Of a DNA stretch of 64,000 nucleotides, positions 17,583 through 25,884 are shown in pieces. Position 1 is the stretch's first letter. Every line of letters begins with the position of its first letter. The translations under genes were made by a program, and so were the position numbers. The notes under the pieces are model-generated. The model was not told the origin of the DNA and ran no database searches. It saw only the letters and a program-made list of their open reading frames with translations. The DNA is from Phycicoccus sp. M110.8 (GTDB lineage Bacteria > Actinomycetota > Actinomycetes > Actinomycetales > Dermatophilaceae): the NCBI RefSeq assembly GCF_032464895.1, contig NZ_JAWDIC010000001.1, forward strand, positions 1,736,001 through 1,800,000, in the 5' to 3' direction.

Positions 17583-18299
17583 ATGCCGACCGGTGGAGGA
17601 GTGCGCGCGCGGCACCGCGCGGCGGTGGAGGCGGACATCGTCGAGATCGGGCGTCGGCACCTCGCCCGCGACGGGGCCGCCGCCCTGTCCCTGCGCGCCA
17701 TCGCCCGCGACCTCGGCATGGTGTCCTCGGCGCTGTACCGGTACGTCGCCAACCGCGACGACCTGCTCACCCTGCTCATCGTCGCCTCCTACACCTCGCT
17801 CGCCGACGAGGTCGAGCGGGCGCACGACGCGGTCGACGCCGACGACCTCGCGGGCAGGTGGCGGGCGATCGCAGGCGCGATGCGGCACTGGGCGCTCGCC
17901 AGGCCGCACGAGTACGCGCTCCTGTACGGGTCGCCGGTGCCGGACTACGCCGCGCCCGCGGAGCGCACCACGGAGCCGGGCACCCGCGTGCTGGCCCTCG
18001 TGCTCCACCTGCTCGACGACGCCGTCCGGTCCGGCCGGCTGGCGACCACCCGCGCGGACCTGTCCACGGCAGCAGGTGCGCGCGCCAGCGCCGAGCGGAT
18101 GCTGACCGACTCCTTCTTCGCGGGCAGCAGCATCGACGCACAGGCGCTCCTGGCCGCCATGGCCGCGTGGTCGATGGTCATGGGGACACTCAGCGCCGAG
18201 GTCTTCGAGCAGCTCGGGCCGCAGACCGTGGCCGATCCGCAGTCCTGGTTCGACCACATGGTGGGCGTCGCGGGACGTCTCGTTCTCGCCGACGACTGA
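17583..18299 (+). CDS. TetR/AcrR-family transcriptional regulator
   Basis: This 238-aa regulator has an N-terminal TetR helix-turn-helix (about 15-62: IVEIGRRHLARDGAAALSLR, then LGMVSSALYRYVANRDDLL) and a C-terminal all-helical ligand domain of the WHG type. It probably represses itself and the divergent nitroreductase through the GAGCA-N-TGCTC sites; the ligand is unknown. The ATG at 17583 is preferred because an in-frame start upstream would lie inside the operator region. The gene ends at the edge of oriC. Confidence 0.9.
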   Translation: MPTGGGVRARHRAAVEADIVEIGRRHLARDGAAALSLRAIARDLGMVSSALYRYVANRDDLLTLLIVASYTSLADEVERAHDAVDADDLAGRWRAIAGAMRHWALARPHEYALLYGSPVPDYAAPAERTTEPGTRVLALVLHLLDDAVRSGRLATTRADLSTAAGARASAERMLTDSFFAGSSIDAQALLAAMAAWSMVMGTLSAEVFEQLGPQTVADPQSWFDHMVGVAGRLVLADD

Positions 18300-19051
18300 C
18301 CGTGCACGGCTGGGGTCCCGGTGGCGCAGACACGGTCCACGGGCCGGGACCGGGCACCGTCCACGGGCTGTCCACCGTTCTCCACAACGTTGTCCACACC
18401 TGTGTCCACTCGTTCACCCCACGGCAACCTGCGCCGCGGCGTCGCCCGAACGGTGCTCAGCGCCGTCCCGGCATCCTCGTCCCGCAGCACGAAGGCCGAC
18501 AGAACCGGACGAACCACCCGTGGTCCACACCTGTGGACAACTCTGTGGGTATGTGGGTGGGCCCACGGCCATCGTCCGAACGGACAGCCTTTCCCCCAGA
18601 CCTGTGGACAACCGGTGGACAACCCGTGCACGGCACGCGGTGCGCTGGGGACCGGAGGCATGCGGGGTGTGGAGGCCCTGTGGGCGGCGATCGGTCGTCC
18701 ACACCCGGGGCCAGCTCGTCCGCGGACCGGTCCACGCGGCATACACAGGGACAACGGGCCGCTGACCTGCGACGACGCGATTCGTCCACAGTTCCCACAC
18801 CCCCTACAACGATGATGAGATCCCTCAACTCAGCAATCCCGCCCCGAGTACCAACCCGGCCCGACCCGCTCCGCCAACCGAACGACGAATGACAAGAACT
18901 GCGTGACAGCCGATTCCACCGATCCGGGTTGGCCGCACCGCGAGCGCCCACTAGGGTCGGTGCGAATTCCATCGGTGGCACCCCTGCTCGTCGATGGGCA
19001 CATCCGAGCAGTGGGTCCGTGCGGTGGCCGGGCGTGAAGGGCGGTACAGCG
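18300..19051. other. oriC, chromosomal replication origin
   Basis: This 752-nt non-coding stretch before dnaN is packed with DnaA boxes. Perfect TTGTCCACA/TGTGGACAA occur at 18390-18398, 18532-18540 and 18603-18611. Single-mismatch boxes occur at 18378-18386, 18521-18529, 18614-18622, 18695-18703 and 18782-18790, and weaker ones are scattered between. Boxes occur in both orientations. The less GC-rich stretch at about 18800-18910 (ACAACGATGATGAGAT) beside the box cluster is a candidate unwinding element. Gene context (dnaA on one side, dnaN on the other) agrees. Confidence 0.93.
18929..18957 (+). promoter_or_regulatory. dnaN promoter, TTGGCC-N17-TAGGGT
   Basis: TTGGCC (18929-18934) and TAGGGT (18952-18957) are 17 nt apart, about 95 nt before the dnaN GTG and at the dnaN-proximal end of oriC. 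Confidence 0.55.
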
Positions 19052-20185
19052 GTGAAGTTCCGGGTCGAACGTGAGGTCCTCGCCGACGCCGTGACCTGGG
19101 TGGCCCGCGGCCTGCCGGCCCGACCTCCTGTCCCGGTGCTGGCCGGTGTCCTCATCGAGGCGAACGACGAGGGGTCGCTGACCCTGTCCGCGTTCGACTA
19201 CGAGGTCTCCGCGAAGGTCACCGTCCCCGCCGACGTCAGCGAGGCCGGCACCGTCCTCGTGCTCGGCCGCCTGCTGGCCGACATCTCCCGCAACCTGCCG
19301 GCCAAGCCGGTCGACGTCACCACCGACGGCAGCAAGGTGTCGGTGACCTGCGGGTCCAGCCGGTTCAGCCTCATGCAGATGCCGGCCGACGACTACCCGA
19401 CGCTGCCGACCGCCCCCGAGGCCAGCGGCACCATCGCCGGCGACGTCTTCACCAAGGCGGTCGCCCAGGTCTCGGTCGCGGCCGACCGCGGTGACACCCT
19501 CCCGATCCTCACCGGCGTGCGGGTCGAGATCGACGGCTCCAAGGTCACACTGCTCGCCACCGACCGGTACCGGCTGGCCATGCGCGAGCTCACCTGGAAC
19601 CCCAACAGCACCGATGCGACGCACCTCGCGCTCGTCCCGGCCCGCACCCTCTCCGAGACCGCCAAGGCCCTCGGTGCCTCCGGCTCGATCGAGATCGCGC
19701 TCGGCTCCTCGGCAGGCGGCGACGGGCTCGTCGGGTTCGAGGCCGGCCAGCGCCGCACCACGACCCGCCTGCTCGACGGCGAGTACCCCAAGGTCACCTC
19801 GATCTTCCCGACCAGCGTCGACAGCGAGGCCGTGGTCTCGACCGGCGAGCTCGTCGAGGCGGTCAAGCGCGTCGCGCTCGTCGCCGAGCGCAACACTCCC
19901 GTGCGGCTGCGGTTCACCGACGGCCAGGTCGCCATCGAGGCCGGCACGGGTGACGACGCCCAGGCGTCCGAGGCGGTCGAGGCGACCCTCACCGGCCCCG
20001 AGCTCGAGATCGCGTTCAACCCCCAGTTCCTCCTCGACGGCCTGGGCGCCGTGGGGACGCCGTTCACGCGGCTGTCGTTCACCCAGCCCTCGCGCCCGGC
20101 CGTGCTGTCCGGCCAGGAGGAGCAGGACGGCGAGGCCGACACCTCCTACCGGTACGTCCTCATGCCGGTCCGCTTCGCCAGCTGA
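19052..20185 (+). CDS. dnaN: DNA polymerase III beta sliding clamp
   Basis: The GTG at 19052 begins MKFRVEREVLADAVTWVARG, the conserved clamp N-terminus; 377 aa, as expected for a three-domain clamp. LTGVRVEIDGSKVTLLATDR (domain 2) and the C-terminal YVLMPVR typical of DnaN are visible. It forms the ring that tethers the replicase. It is followed by gnd, then recF, a common actinobacterial order. Confidence 0.97.
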   Translation: MKFRVEREVLADAVTWVARGLPARPPVPVLAGVLIEANDEGSLTLSAFDYEVSAKVTVPADVSEAGTVLVLGRLLADISRNLPAKPVDVTTDGSKVSVTCGSSRFSLMQMPADDYPTLPTAPEASGTIAGDVFTKAVAQVSVAADRGDTLPILTGVRVEIDGSKVTLLATDRYRLAMRELTWNPNSTDATHLALVPARTLSETAKALGASGSIEIALGSSAGGDGLVGFEAGQRRTTTRLLDGEYPKVTSIFPTSVDSEAVVSTGELVEAVKRVALVAERNTPVRLRFTDGQVAIEAGTGDDAQASEAVEATLTGPELEIAFNPQFLLDGLGAVGTPFTRLSFTQPSRPAVLSGQEEQDGEADTSYRYVLMPVRFAS

Positions 20186-20339
20186 CCCGTCGCGCTCCGG
20201 GCTCAGGACCCTCCTCGCTTCGCGGGGCGAGCACCCCCGGGCGTAGCCTGAGCCACGCCCCACCGGGCCTGCGGGTGTGCCTGGTGGCCGGCTCCGCGGC
20301 GTACCCGCTCCCCCTGCACAGCACGGAAAGGCTCCTCAC

Positions 20340-21434
20340 ATGCAGCTCGGTCTGATCGGTCTCGGCAAGATGGGCGGCAACATGCGCGAGCGGCTGCGCC
20401 GCGCAGGGCACGAGGTGATCGGGTTCGACTTCAACCCCGACATCTCCGACGTGAAGTCGCTCGCCGCGCTGGTCAAGGCCCTCGACGCCCCGCGCGTGGT
20501 CTGGGTGATGGTGCCGTCGGGCGACCCCACCCGCCAGACCGTGGCCAAGCTCGGCGACCTGCTCGAGAAGGGCGACCTGGTCATCGACGGCGGCAACAGC
20601 CGGTTCACCGACGACTTCGAGAACGAGAAGCTGCTCAAGGCCAAGGGCATCGGCTACGTGGACTGCGGCGTCTCCGGAGGCATCTGGGGCCTGGAGAACG
20701 GCTACGGCCTCATGGTCGGCGGCTCCGCGGCCAACGTGAAGAAGGCCATGCCGCTGTTCGACGCGCTGCGGCCCGAGGGCCCCCGCGAGGAGGGCTTCGT
20801 CCACGCGGGCAAGGTCGGTGCCGGGCACTACACGAAGATGGTCCACAACGGGATCGAGTACGGCCTGATGGCCGCCTACGCCGAGGGCTACGAGCTGCTC
20901 GAGGCCAAGGACATCGTCACCGACGTCCCGGGTGCCTTCAAGGCGTGGACCCGTGGCACGGTCGTCCGGTCCTGGCTGCTCGACCTGCTCGTCGACGCCC
21001 TCGAGAAGAACCCGCACCTGGAGGACGTCTCGGGCTACACCGTCGACTCCGGCGAGGGCCGCTGGACCGTCGAGGAGGCGATCGCCAACTCGGTGCCCAT
21101 GCCGGTCATCTCGGCGTCGCTGTTCTCGCGGTTCGCCTCCCGCCAGCAGGAGTCCCCGACGATGCAGGCCGTCGCGGCGCTGCGCGGTGGGTTCGGTGGC
21201 CACCAGGTCATGACCGTCGCCGAGGGCGAGAAGCTGCGCGCCGAGGGTGCCCCCAAGCACGAGAAGGAGGCCCAGGCCAAGGTCGCGCCGAAGGAGAAGC
21301 CGACCAGGAGCGCCGCGAAGGCCGCCGCCAAGGGTCGCAAGGCCGCCTCGGCGGGACCCTCCTCGGGCACCGGGTCCACCGGTGGGTCGGGCGCGACCTC
21401 GGGCTCGGGGTCGACCCGCAAGCGCGGGCAGTGA
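20340..21434 (+). CDS. gnd: 6-phosphogluconate dehydrogenase (decarboxylating, short form) with basic C-terminal tail
   Basis: The ATG at 20340 follows GGAAAGG; 364 aa. N-terminal Rossmann motif (LGLIGLGKMGGNM), substrate motif VDCGVSGGIWGLENGYGLM, and catalytic GAGHYTKMVHNGIEYG. It converts 6-phosphogluconate to ribulose 5-phosphate with release of CO2. The enzyme core ends near residue 300. The last ~60 residues are an unusual Lys/Ala/Ser/Gly tail (KVAPKEKPTRSAAKAAAKGR) resembling the basic tails of actinobacterial HU proteins; its function is unknown. Confidence 0.95.
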   Translation: MQLGLIGLGKMGGNMRERLRRAGHEVIGFDFNPDISDVKSLAALVKALDAPRVVWVMVPSGDPTRQTVAKLGDLLEKGDLVIDGGNSRFTDDFENEKLLKAKGIGYVDCGVSGGIWGLENGYGLMVGGSAANVKKAMPLFDALRPEGPREEGFVHAGKVGAGHYTKMVHNGIEYGLMAAYAEGYELLEAKDIVTDVPGAFKAWTRGTVVRSWLLDLLVDALEKNPHLEDVSGYTVDSGEGRWTVEEAIANSVPMPVISASLFSRFASRQQESPTMQAVAALRGGFGGHQVMTVAEGEKLRAEGAPKHEKEAQAKVAPKEKPTRSAAKAAAKGRKAASAGPSSGTGSTGGSGATSGSGSTRKRGQ

Positions 21435-21469
21435 CCGCCGAACCCGCTGCGGGCTGATCGGCGGGGTCC

Positions 21470-22669
21470 GTGCACGTCCGTCACCTGTCCGTCGCCGACT
21501 TCCGCAGCTACGCGACGGCCGAGCTGCCGCTCGAGCCCGGGGTCACGACCCTCGTCGGCCTCAACGGCCAGGGCAAGACCAACCTCGTCGAGGCGATCGG
21601 CTACCTCGCGACCCTGTCCAGCCACCGGGTAGCGACCGACCAGCCCCTCGTCCGGTTCGGCGCGCAGCAGGCGGTGGTCCGCGGGGCGATCGTGCGCGAG
21701 GGCCGCGAGACCCTGCTCGAGCTCGAGCTCAACCCGGGTCGGGCGAACCGCGCCCGGCTCGGCCGGTCCCCGGTCTCGCGGCCGCGTGAGGTGCTCGGCA
21801 CGCTGCGCACGGTGCTCTTCGCCCCCGAGGACCTGGCGCTCGTCAAGGGCGACCCCTCGGAGCGCCGCCGGTTCCTCGACGACCTGCTCGTGGCGCGGCA
21901 GCCGCGGTGGGCGGGCGTGCGCGGCGACTACGACAAGATCCTCAAGCAGCGCGGCGCCCTGCTGCGCTCGGCCCAGCCGGTGCTGCGCCGGGGTGGTCGG
22001 CGCCGGCCGCCGCGCCCCGGTGAGGAGTCCGAGGCGGACGCGCGAGCGTCGGCGCTGCACACCCTCGACGTGTGGAACGACCACCTCGCGACCGTCGGCT
22101 CCCAGCTGCTGTACGCCCGGCTGCGGCTCGTCCGCGACCTCGGCCCGTACCTGGGCAAGGCCTACGACGAGGTGAGCGCCGGCCAGTCCGACGCCCGCAT
22201 CGCCTACAAGAGCTCGCTGCGCGAGGAGACGGCCGCCCGCATCGCCGCCGGCGAGGTGCCCGAGGTCGACGAGCTGCGGCGCGAGCTGCTGGCCACGCTG
22301 GAGGAGGTGCGCGACCGCGAGGTCGAGCGCGGCGTCTCCCTGGTCGGCCCGCACCGCGACGACCTGGTGCTCACCCTCGGCGAGCTGCCGGCGAAGGGGT
22401 ACGCCAGCCACGGCGAGTCCTGGTCCTTCGCGCTGGGGCTCAAGCTCGCGGCATACCAGCTGCTGCGCCACGACCTCGGCGAGGACCCGGTCCTCATCCT
22501 CGACGACGTCTTCGCCGAGCTCGACTCGGGCCGGCGCGAGCGGCTCGCCGCGATGGTGGCCGACTGCGAGCAGGTGCTCATCACCGCGGCCGTCGAGGCG
22601 GACGTGCCGGCCGGTCTGGCCGGCCGGTCGTATGCCGTGACGCTGGGCGAGGTGGTCGAGCGTGCCTGA
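21470..22669 (+). CDS. recF: DNA replication and repair protein RecF
   Basis: This 399-aa SMC-like ATPase has Walker A ([18 protein letters not shown]), the signature region ([20 protein letters not shown]) and Walker B ([13 protein letters not shown]). It acts with RecOR to load RecA at gaps. It starts with GTG; the last 8 nt overlap the start of the following gene. Confidence 0.97.
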   Translation: MHVRHLSVADFRSYATAELPLEPGVTTLVGLNGQGKTNLVEAIGYLATLSSHRVATDQPLVRFGAQQAVVRGAIVREGRETLLELELNPGRANRARLGRSPVSRPREVLGTLRTVLFAPEDLALVKGDPSERRRFLDDLLVARQPRWAGVRGDYDKILKQRGALLRSAQPVLRRGGRRRPPRPGEESEADARASALHTLDVWNDHLATVGSQLLYARLRLVRDLGPYLGKAYDEVSAGQSDARIAYKSSLREETAARIAAGEVPEVDELRRELLATLEEVRDREVERGVSLVGPHRDDLVLTLGELPAKGYASHGESWSFALGLKLAAYQLLRHDLGEDPVLILDDVFAELDSGRRERLAAMVADCEQVLITAAVEADVPAGLAGRSYAVTLGEVVERA

Positions 22670-23300
22670 GCGGCGGGAACCCGGGGACGAGGCGCCGCGC
22701 GGGCTATCCACCGCGCTGCCGGCAGGCCCGGCCACCGGGCTCCCGGACGACGGGCCGGTCGACGACCCGGCGGGCGATGCGGACGGGGGGCCGGGAGCCG
22801 CGTCGGACCAGGAGGCGGAGGACGCCGCGGCCGCGGCCCTGCAGCGCGCTCGTGCGGCCGCCCGGGAGAAGGGGCTGCGTCCGGGCCTGAAGCCGATGCG
22901 CCGCCGCCGGCCGGGTGTCGACGGCAGTCGCGCCAACCGCGACGGCCGCGACCCGCTGCTGCTCGGCGACCAGATGGACCGGCTGCTCGTCGACCGCGGC
23001 TGGCAGGTCGACGTCGCGGTGGGGTCGGTGATGGGACGGTGGCCGCAGATCGTCGGGGACCAGGTGGCCCAGCACTGCACTCCGGTGACGTTCGAGGGCG
23101 GCGTGCTCACCGTGCGGGCCGACTCGACCGCCTGGACGGTGCAGCTCACCCTGCTCGAGTCGAGCATCATGGAGCGGATCGAGGCCGAGAGCGGCAAGGG
23201 CACGGTCAGCGCGCTCAAGATCGTCGGCCCGAGCGCACCGTCGTGGTCCCGTGGTCCCCGGCGCTCCCAGGGCCCGGGACCCCGCGACACCTACGGCTGA
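22662..23300 (+). CDS. DciA-family (DUF721) helicase-loader-like protein
   Basis: This 212-aa protein has an Asp/Ala-rich N-terminal ~60 residues, a basic middle ([14 protein letters not shown]) and a C-terminal DUF721/KH-like domain (about 105-190, [20 protein letters not shown] and [14 protein letters not shown]). DciA proteins promote DnaB helicase loading in bacteria without DnaC. The GTG start overlaps the recF stop. In relatives gyrB comes next; here ~10.6 kb of other genes follow. Confidence 0.92.
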   Translation: MPERREPGDEAPRGLSTALPAGPATGLPDDGPVDDPAGDADGGPGAASDQEAEDAAAAALQRARAAAREKGLRPGLKPMRRRRPGVDGSRANRDGRDPLLLGDQMDRLLVDRGWQVDVAVGSVMGRWPQIVGDQVAQHCTPVTFEGGVLTVRADSTAWTVQLTLLESSIMERIEAESGKGTVSALKIVGPSAPSWSRGPRRSQGPGPRDTYG

Positions 23301-23334
23301 GCGACCAGCGCCCTCAGCCGGGGCATGCGCAGGG

Positions 23335-24012
23335 TCAGACCTCGGTCCGCAGCCGGGCCAGTGCCTCGTGATCGATGACCTCGATCCGACCGCGGTGCAG
23401 GCGAAGGATCCGGTCGGCCTCGAGGGCGCGCAGCACCCGGTTCGTCGTCGGTCGGGCGGCGCCCGCCAACTGGGCCAGGTCGGTCTGGGTGAGCGGGATG
23501 ACCACCGTCCCTGCGGCGCCGTCGGCGTACTGGTCGCACAGGTCGAGCAGCCGGTGCACGACACGCCTGTCGCTGGACAGGTAGAGCGCCTCGACGAGCT
23601 GCTCGGAGAGCCGGCGGACCCGAGCGGACAACAGCGCAGCCAGGCGGTCGCCGATCACGGGGTACTGCGCCATGAGCCGCCGGAACTCCGCGAAGGTCAT
23701 GACCAGGGTCACGGTCGGCTCCAGCGCGACGACGGTCGAGGAGCGACGCGCGTGCGCCGCGGGGAGGCTGACGTCCCCGAGCGCGCGACCGGGACCGATC
23801 ACGCGGAACGCGGCCGAGTCGCCGAGCGGCGTGGTACGGCGCGCCAGTACCCGGCCCTGCGCCAGGAGGTGCAGCGTGTCGGCAGGGTCGCCCTCGTGGA
23901 AGAGCACGTCGCCGCGGGCGAAGGTGCGCCGCTGCATCCGCGCCAGCACCTGCCGGCGGACGTCGTCGGGCAGGTCGTCGAGCAGCTGCCACTGCATGGC
24001 CCAGTGCAGCAC
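23335..24012 (-). CDS. Crp/Fnr-family transcriptional regulator
   Basis: The GTG at 24012, 6 nt after AGGAAGG, is preferred over the ATG at 23997; 225 aa. N-terminal cyclic-nucleotide-binding jelly roll (about 15-125, FARGDVLFHEGDPADTLHLL, GPGRALGDVSLP, then an ARRSSTV segment at the phosphate-cassette position) and a C-terminal winged helix (TQTDLAQLAGAARPTTNRVL). No Fnr-type cysteine cluster is visible. It is divergent from a 60-aa cysteine protein and 315 bp from an operon that encodes a nucleotide cyclase, so cAMP or cGMP responsiveness is plausible but unproven. Confidence 0.9.
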   Translation of the reverse strand: MLHWAMQWQLLDDLPDDVRRQVLARMQRRTFARGDVLFHEGDPADTLHLLAQGRVLARRTTPLGDSAAFRVIGPGRALGDVSLPAAHARRSSTVVALEPTVTLVMTFAEFRRLMAQYPVIGDRLAALLSARVRRLSEQLVEALYLSSDRRVVHRLLDLCDQYADGAAGTVVIPLTQTDLAQLAGAARPTTNRVLRALEADRILRLHRGRIEVIDHEALARLRTEV

Positions 24013-24031
24013 GCGACGCCTTCCTGTGTCA

Positions 24032-24060
24032 CGACCGGCACACGTGCTCGGTGCCGGTCG
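24032..24060. promoter_or_regulatory. 10-bp inverted repeat in the crp/small-protein divergent region
   Basis: CGACCGGCAC (24032-24041) and GTGCCGGTCG (24051-24060) are perfect inverted copies with a 9-nt spacer, between two divergent starts. It may be an operator for the Crp-like protein or another factor, though it differs from the canonical TGTGA-N6-TCACA. Confidence 0.5.
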
Positions 24061-24117
24061 GCACAGACGCCGCAGCGGCGCCTCGCGACGCTGGTCGTGC
24101 ACGAGGAGGCGAGGACG

Positions 24118-24300
24118 ATGAGCGGCACGACACCACGGCACGACCGGCACCACCACCACCCCGAGGTCCACAAGGTCAGCGGTCGCTGGGCCTGGTTCTG
24201 CGGGTGTGGCAGCGCATCGTGCCGCACGCGGCTCGACCCGGTGCCGTGGCACCAGGTGGTCGTCGAGGCGCTGGGGCACGCCACCACGATCGCCGCGTGA
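24118..24300 (+). CDS. Small cysteine-containing hypothetical protein
   Basis: This 60-aa protein starts at an ATG behind GAGGAGGCGAGGACG. It contains a His run near the N-terminus (HDRHHHHPEVHK) and a FCGCGSASCRTR segment (CxCxxxxC), which could bind a metal. No family was recognised. It diverges from the Crp-like regulator gene and converges on the ATP-grasp gene. Confidence 0.6.
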   Translation: MSGTTPRHDRHHHHPEVHKVSGRWAWFCGCGSASCRTRLDPVPWHQVVVEALGHATTIAA

Positions 24301-24327
24301 GCGGGTGGGTCCAGGGGTGTCCCCCGC

Positions 24328-25884
24328 TCACGCGTGCACCGGCCGGGGGGTGAGGGCCGAGCGGGCCTCCGACAGGAGGACCCGTTCGGCCCGGTCGTAG
24401 GCCTCCCGGGCACCGGCGGCGGTGTCGGCCACGGCAGTCAGGCCCAATCGCCCTGCTTCCGTCACGGAGCTGAGCATGTGGAAGACCACCCCGGTCTGGG
24501 TCGACGGGTCGAAGTGGAGTGACCGGCTGGCGACGATGTCGAACAGGTCCTCGACCAGCAGGCCGCGCAGGGACTCGTCCTCGAGGTGGTCGGTCGCGAC
24601 GAGGTACTTCTCGCGGCCCAGTGGCGTCGTGAACAACCCGGTGTCTGCGTCGTACTGTCCGCCGGTGAGGAACTGCATCGTGAGGAAGGGGTGCGTCGTG
24701 CCGCCCTTGCGCAGGTTGACCTCGATGGCGTAGCTCGACCACTCCTCGCTGCGGCGCACCACGACGAAGTCCACGGCGAACCGCCCGAGCACCCCCAGCT
24801 CGGCCAGCCGCCCACCGATGGCTCGAGCCTGGCGGGTGATGAGTCCGGCATACTCCGGCGCAGCAGGGAACGAGCAGCCGAGGTAGGACTGACCGGTCGG
24901 GCCGCCGAGGATCTGGTCGTGGGTCGAGAGGACCTCCACCTCGCCGAGGGGTGTCACGCGCAGCTGGCAGCTGGGGCTGAGCACTGTCGAGCCCGTGATC
25001 CGCTCCTCGACGATGCCACCGCGCTCGTCGAACTTGGCCCAGTAGGCGTCGGCCGTGACGGTGTCGCCCTCGAGCTGCATCGCCCGGACCCGGTCGTGCA
25101 GCTGCGCTTCCTCCCCCGGGTCACCCGGCTCGGGCAGCCCGGCCAGGTCGACGAGCGCGTTGCCCGCGCCGGCGACCCCTTCGTTGAGCTTGACCATCGC
25201 GCTGTCTGCGCTGGGCCGACGAGCCCGCAGCAGCCCCAGGGCCCGGACGACGTCGTCCGGCGTGTGGAGGTCCTCGTAGCCCGCCGGGTGCTCGACACCA
25301 GCCTCCTCGAAGAGCCGGCGGCACCCCGTCTTCGTCCCGAGCGGGAAGTGCCGGGGGTCGGCGCCGTACATCGGGATGTCCAGCTCGAGGGCGAGGTCGC
25401 GCTCCAGCCGGGTGGTCGTGTACGGGATGAGGTGGCACCGGGTGGGGTCGGGCACGAGGGCGGCGATCCGGCCGAGCAGCCTGGGCCGCTCCAGCAGCTT
25501 CTCGGTGAGCGGTCGCGGCGAGGCGTCGCCCACGCTCACCATCGACAACCGCGCCCGGGCGTGGCTCGGGATGACGCCCGGGAGCAGGGCGAGGTAGTAC
25601 TCGACGATCGCGGGGTCGACCGGGCCGGAGGTGACGTAGACCATCCGCAGGCGGGGCTGTCGCAGCAGGAGCAGCAGGAACAGGTAGCGCTCTTCCATGG
25701 CCTGGTTGAGCGCTCCCGCCCGCGGGGTGATGCGGTCGAGCGACACCGACGGGACCACGACCACGGACTCCCCCGGCTCATTGAGGCGCATGGCGCGCCA
25801 GACGTCGGGGAGCCTCGCCTGGAGCCGGTCGTATGCCGCGTTTCGGGCCGCCTCGTCCAGGTCGCCGAGCGTCCGCCCGGTCAC
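24328..25884 (-). CDS. PGM1-like ATP-grasp peptide ligase
   Basis: This 518-aa protein resembles the pheganomycin PGM1-type peptide ligase family. An N-terminal domain (about 1-180) leads into an ATP-grasp domain: the lysine/glycine loop MVKLNEGVAGAGNALVD (230-246), STHDQILGGPTGQ (320-332) and the metal-binding end YAIEVNLRKGGTTHPF (E388, N390). The C-terminal ~110 residues match the PGM1_C region. Such enzymes join a carboxylate to an amine using ATP; the substrate here is unknown, and no precursor peptide or NRPS is nearby. The GTG start overlaps the cyclase stop by 4 nt (GTGA), so it is the last gene of a coupled four-gene signalling operon. Confidence 0.85.
   Translation of the reverse strand: MTGRTLGDLDEAARNAAYDRLQARLPDVWRAMRLNEPGESVVVVPSVSLDRITPRAGALNQAMEERYLFLLLLLRQPRLRMVYVTSGPVDPAIVEYYLALLPGVIPSHARARLSMVSVGDASPRPLTEKLLERPRLLGRIAALVPDPTRCHLIPYTTTRLERDLALELDIPMYGADPRHFPLGTKTGCRRLFEEAGVEHPAGYEDLHTPDDVVRALGLLRARRPSADSAMVKLNEGVAGAGNALVDLAGLPEPGDPGEEAQLHDRVRAMQLEGDTVTADAYWAKFDERGGIVEERITGSTVLSPSCQLRVTPLGEVEVLSTHDQILGGPTGQSYLGCSFPAAPEYAGLITRQARAIGGRLAELGVLGRFAVDFVVVRRSEEWSSYAIEVNLRKGGTTHPFLTMQFLTGGQYDADTGLFTTPLGREKYLVATDHLEDESLRGLLVEDLFDIVASRSLHFDPSTQTGVVFHMLSSVTEAGRLGLTAVADTAAGAREAYDRAERVLLSEARSALTPRPVHA

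Noticed and set aside
18420-18780. Coding frames inside oriC
   Set aside because: They are interrupted by dense DnaA boxes, lack ribosome-binding sites and have no family features.
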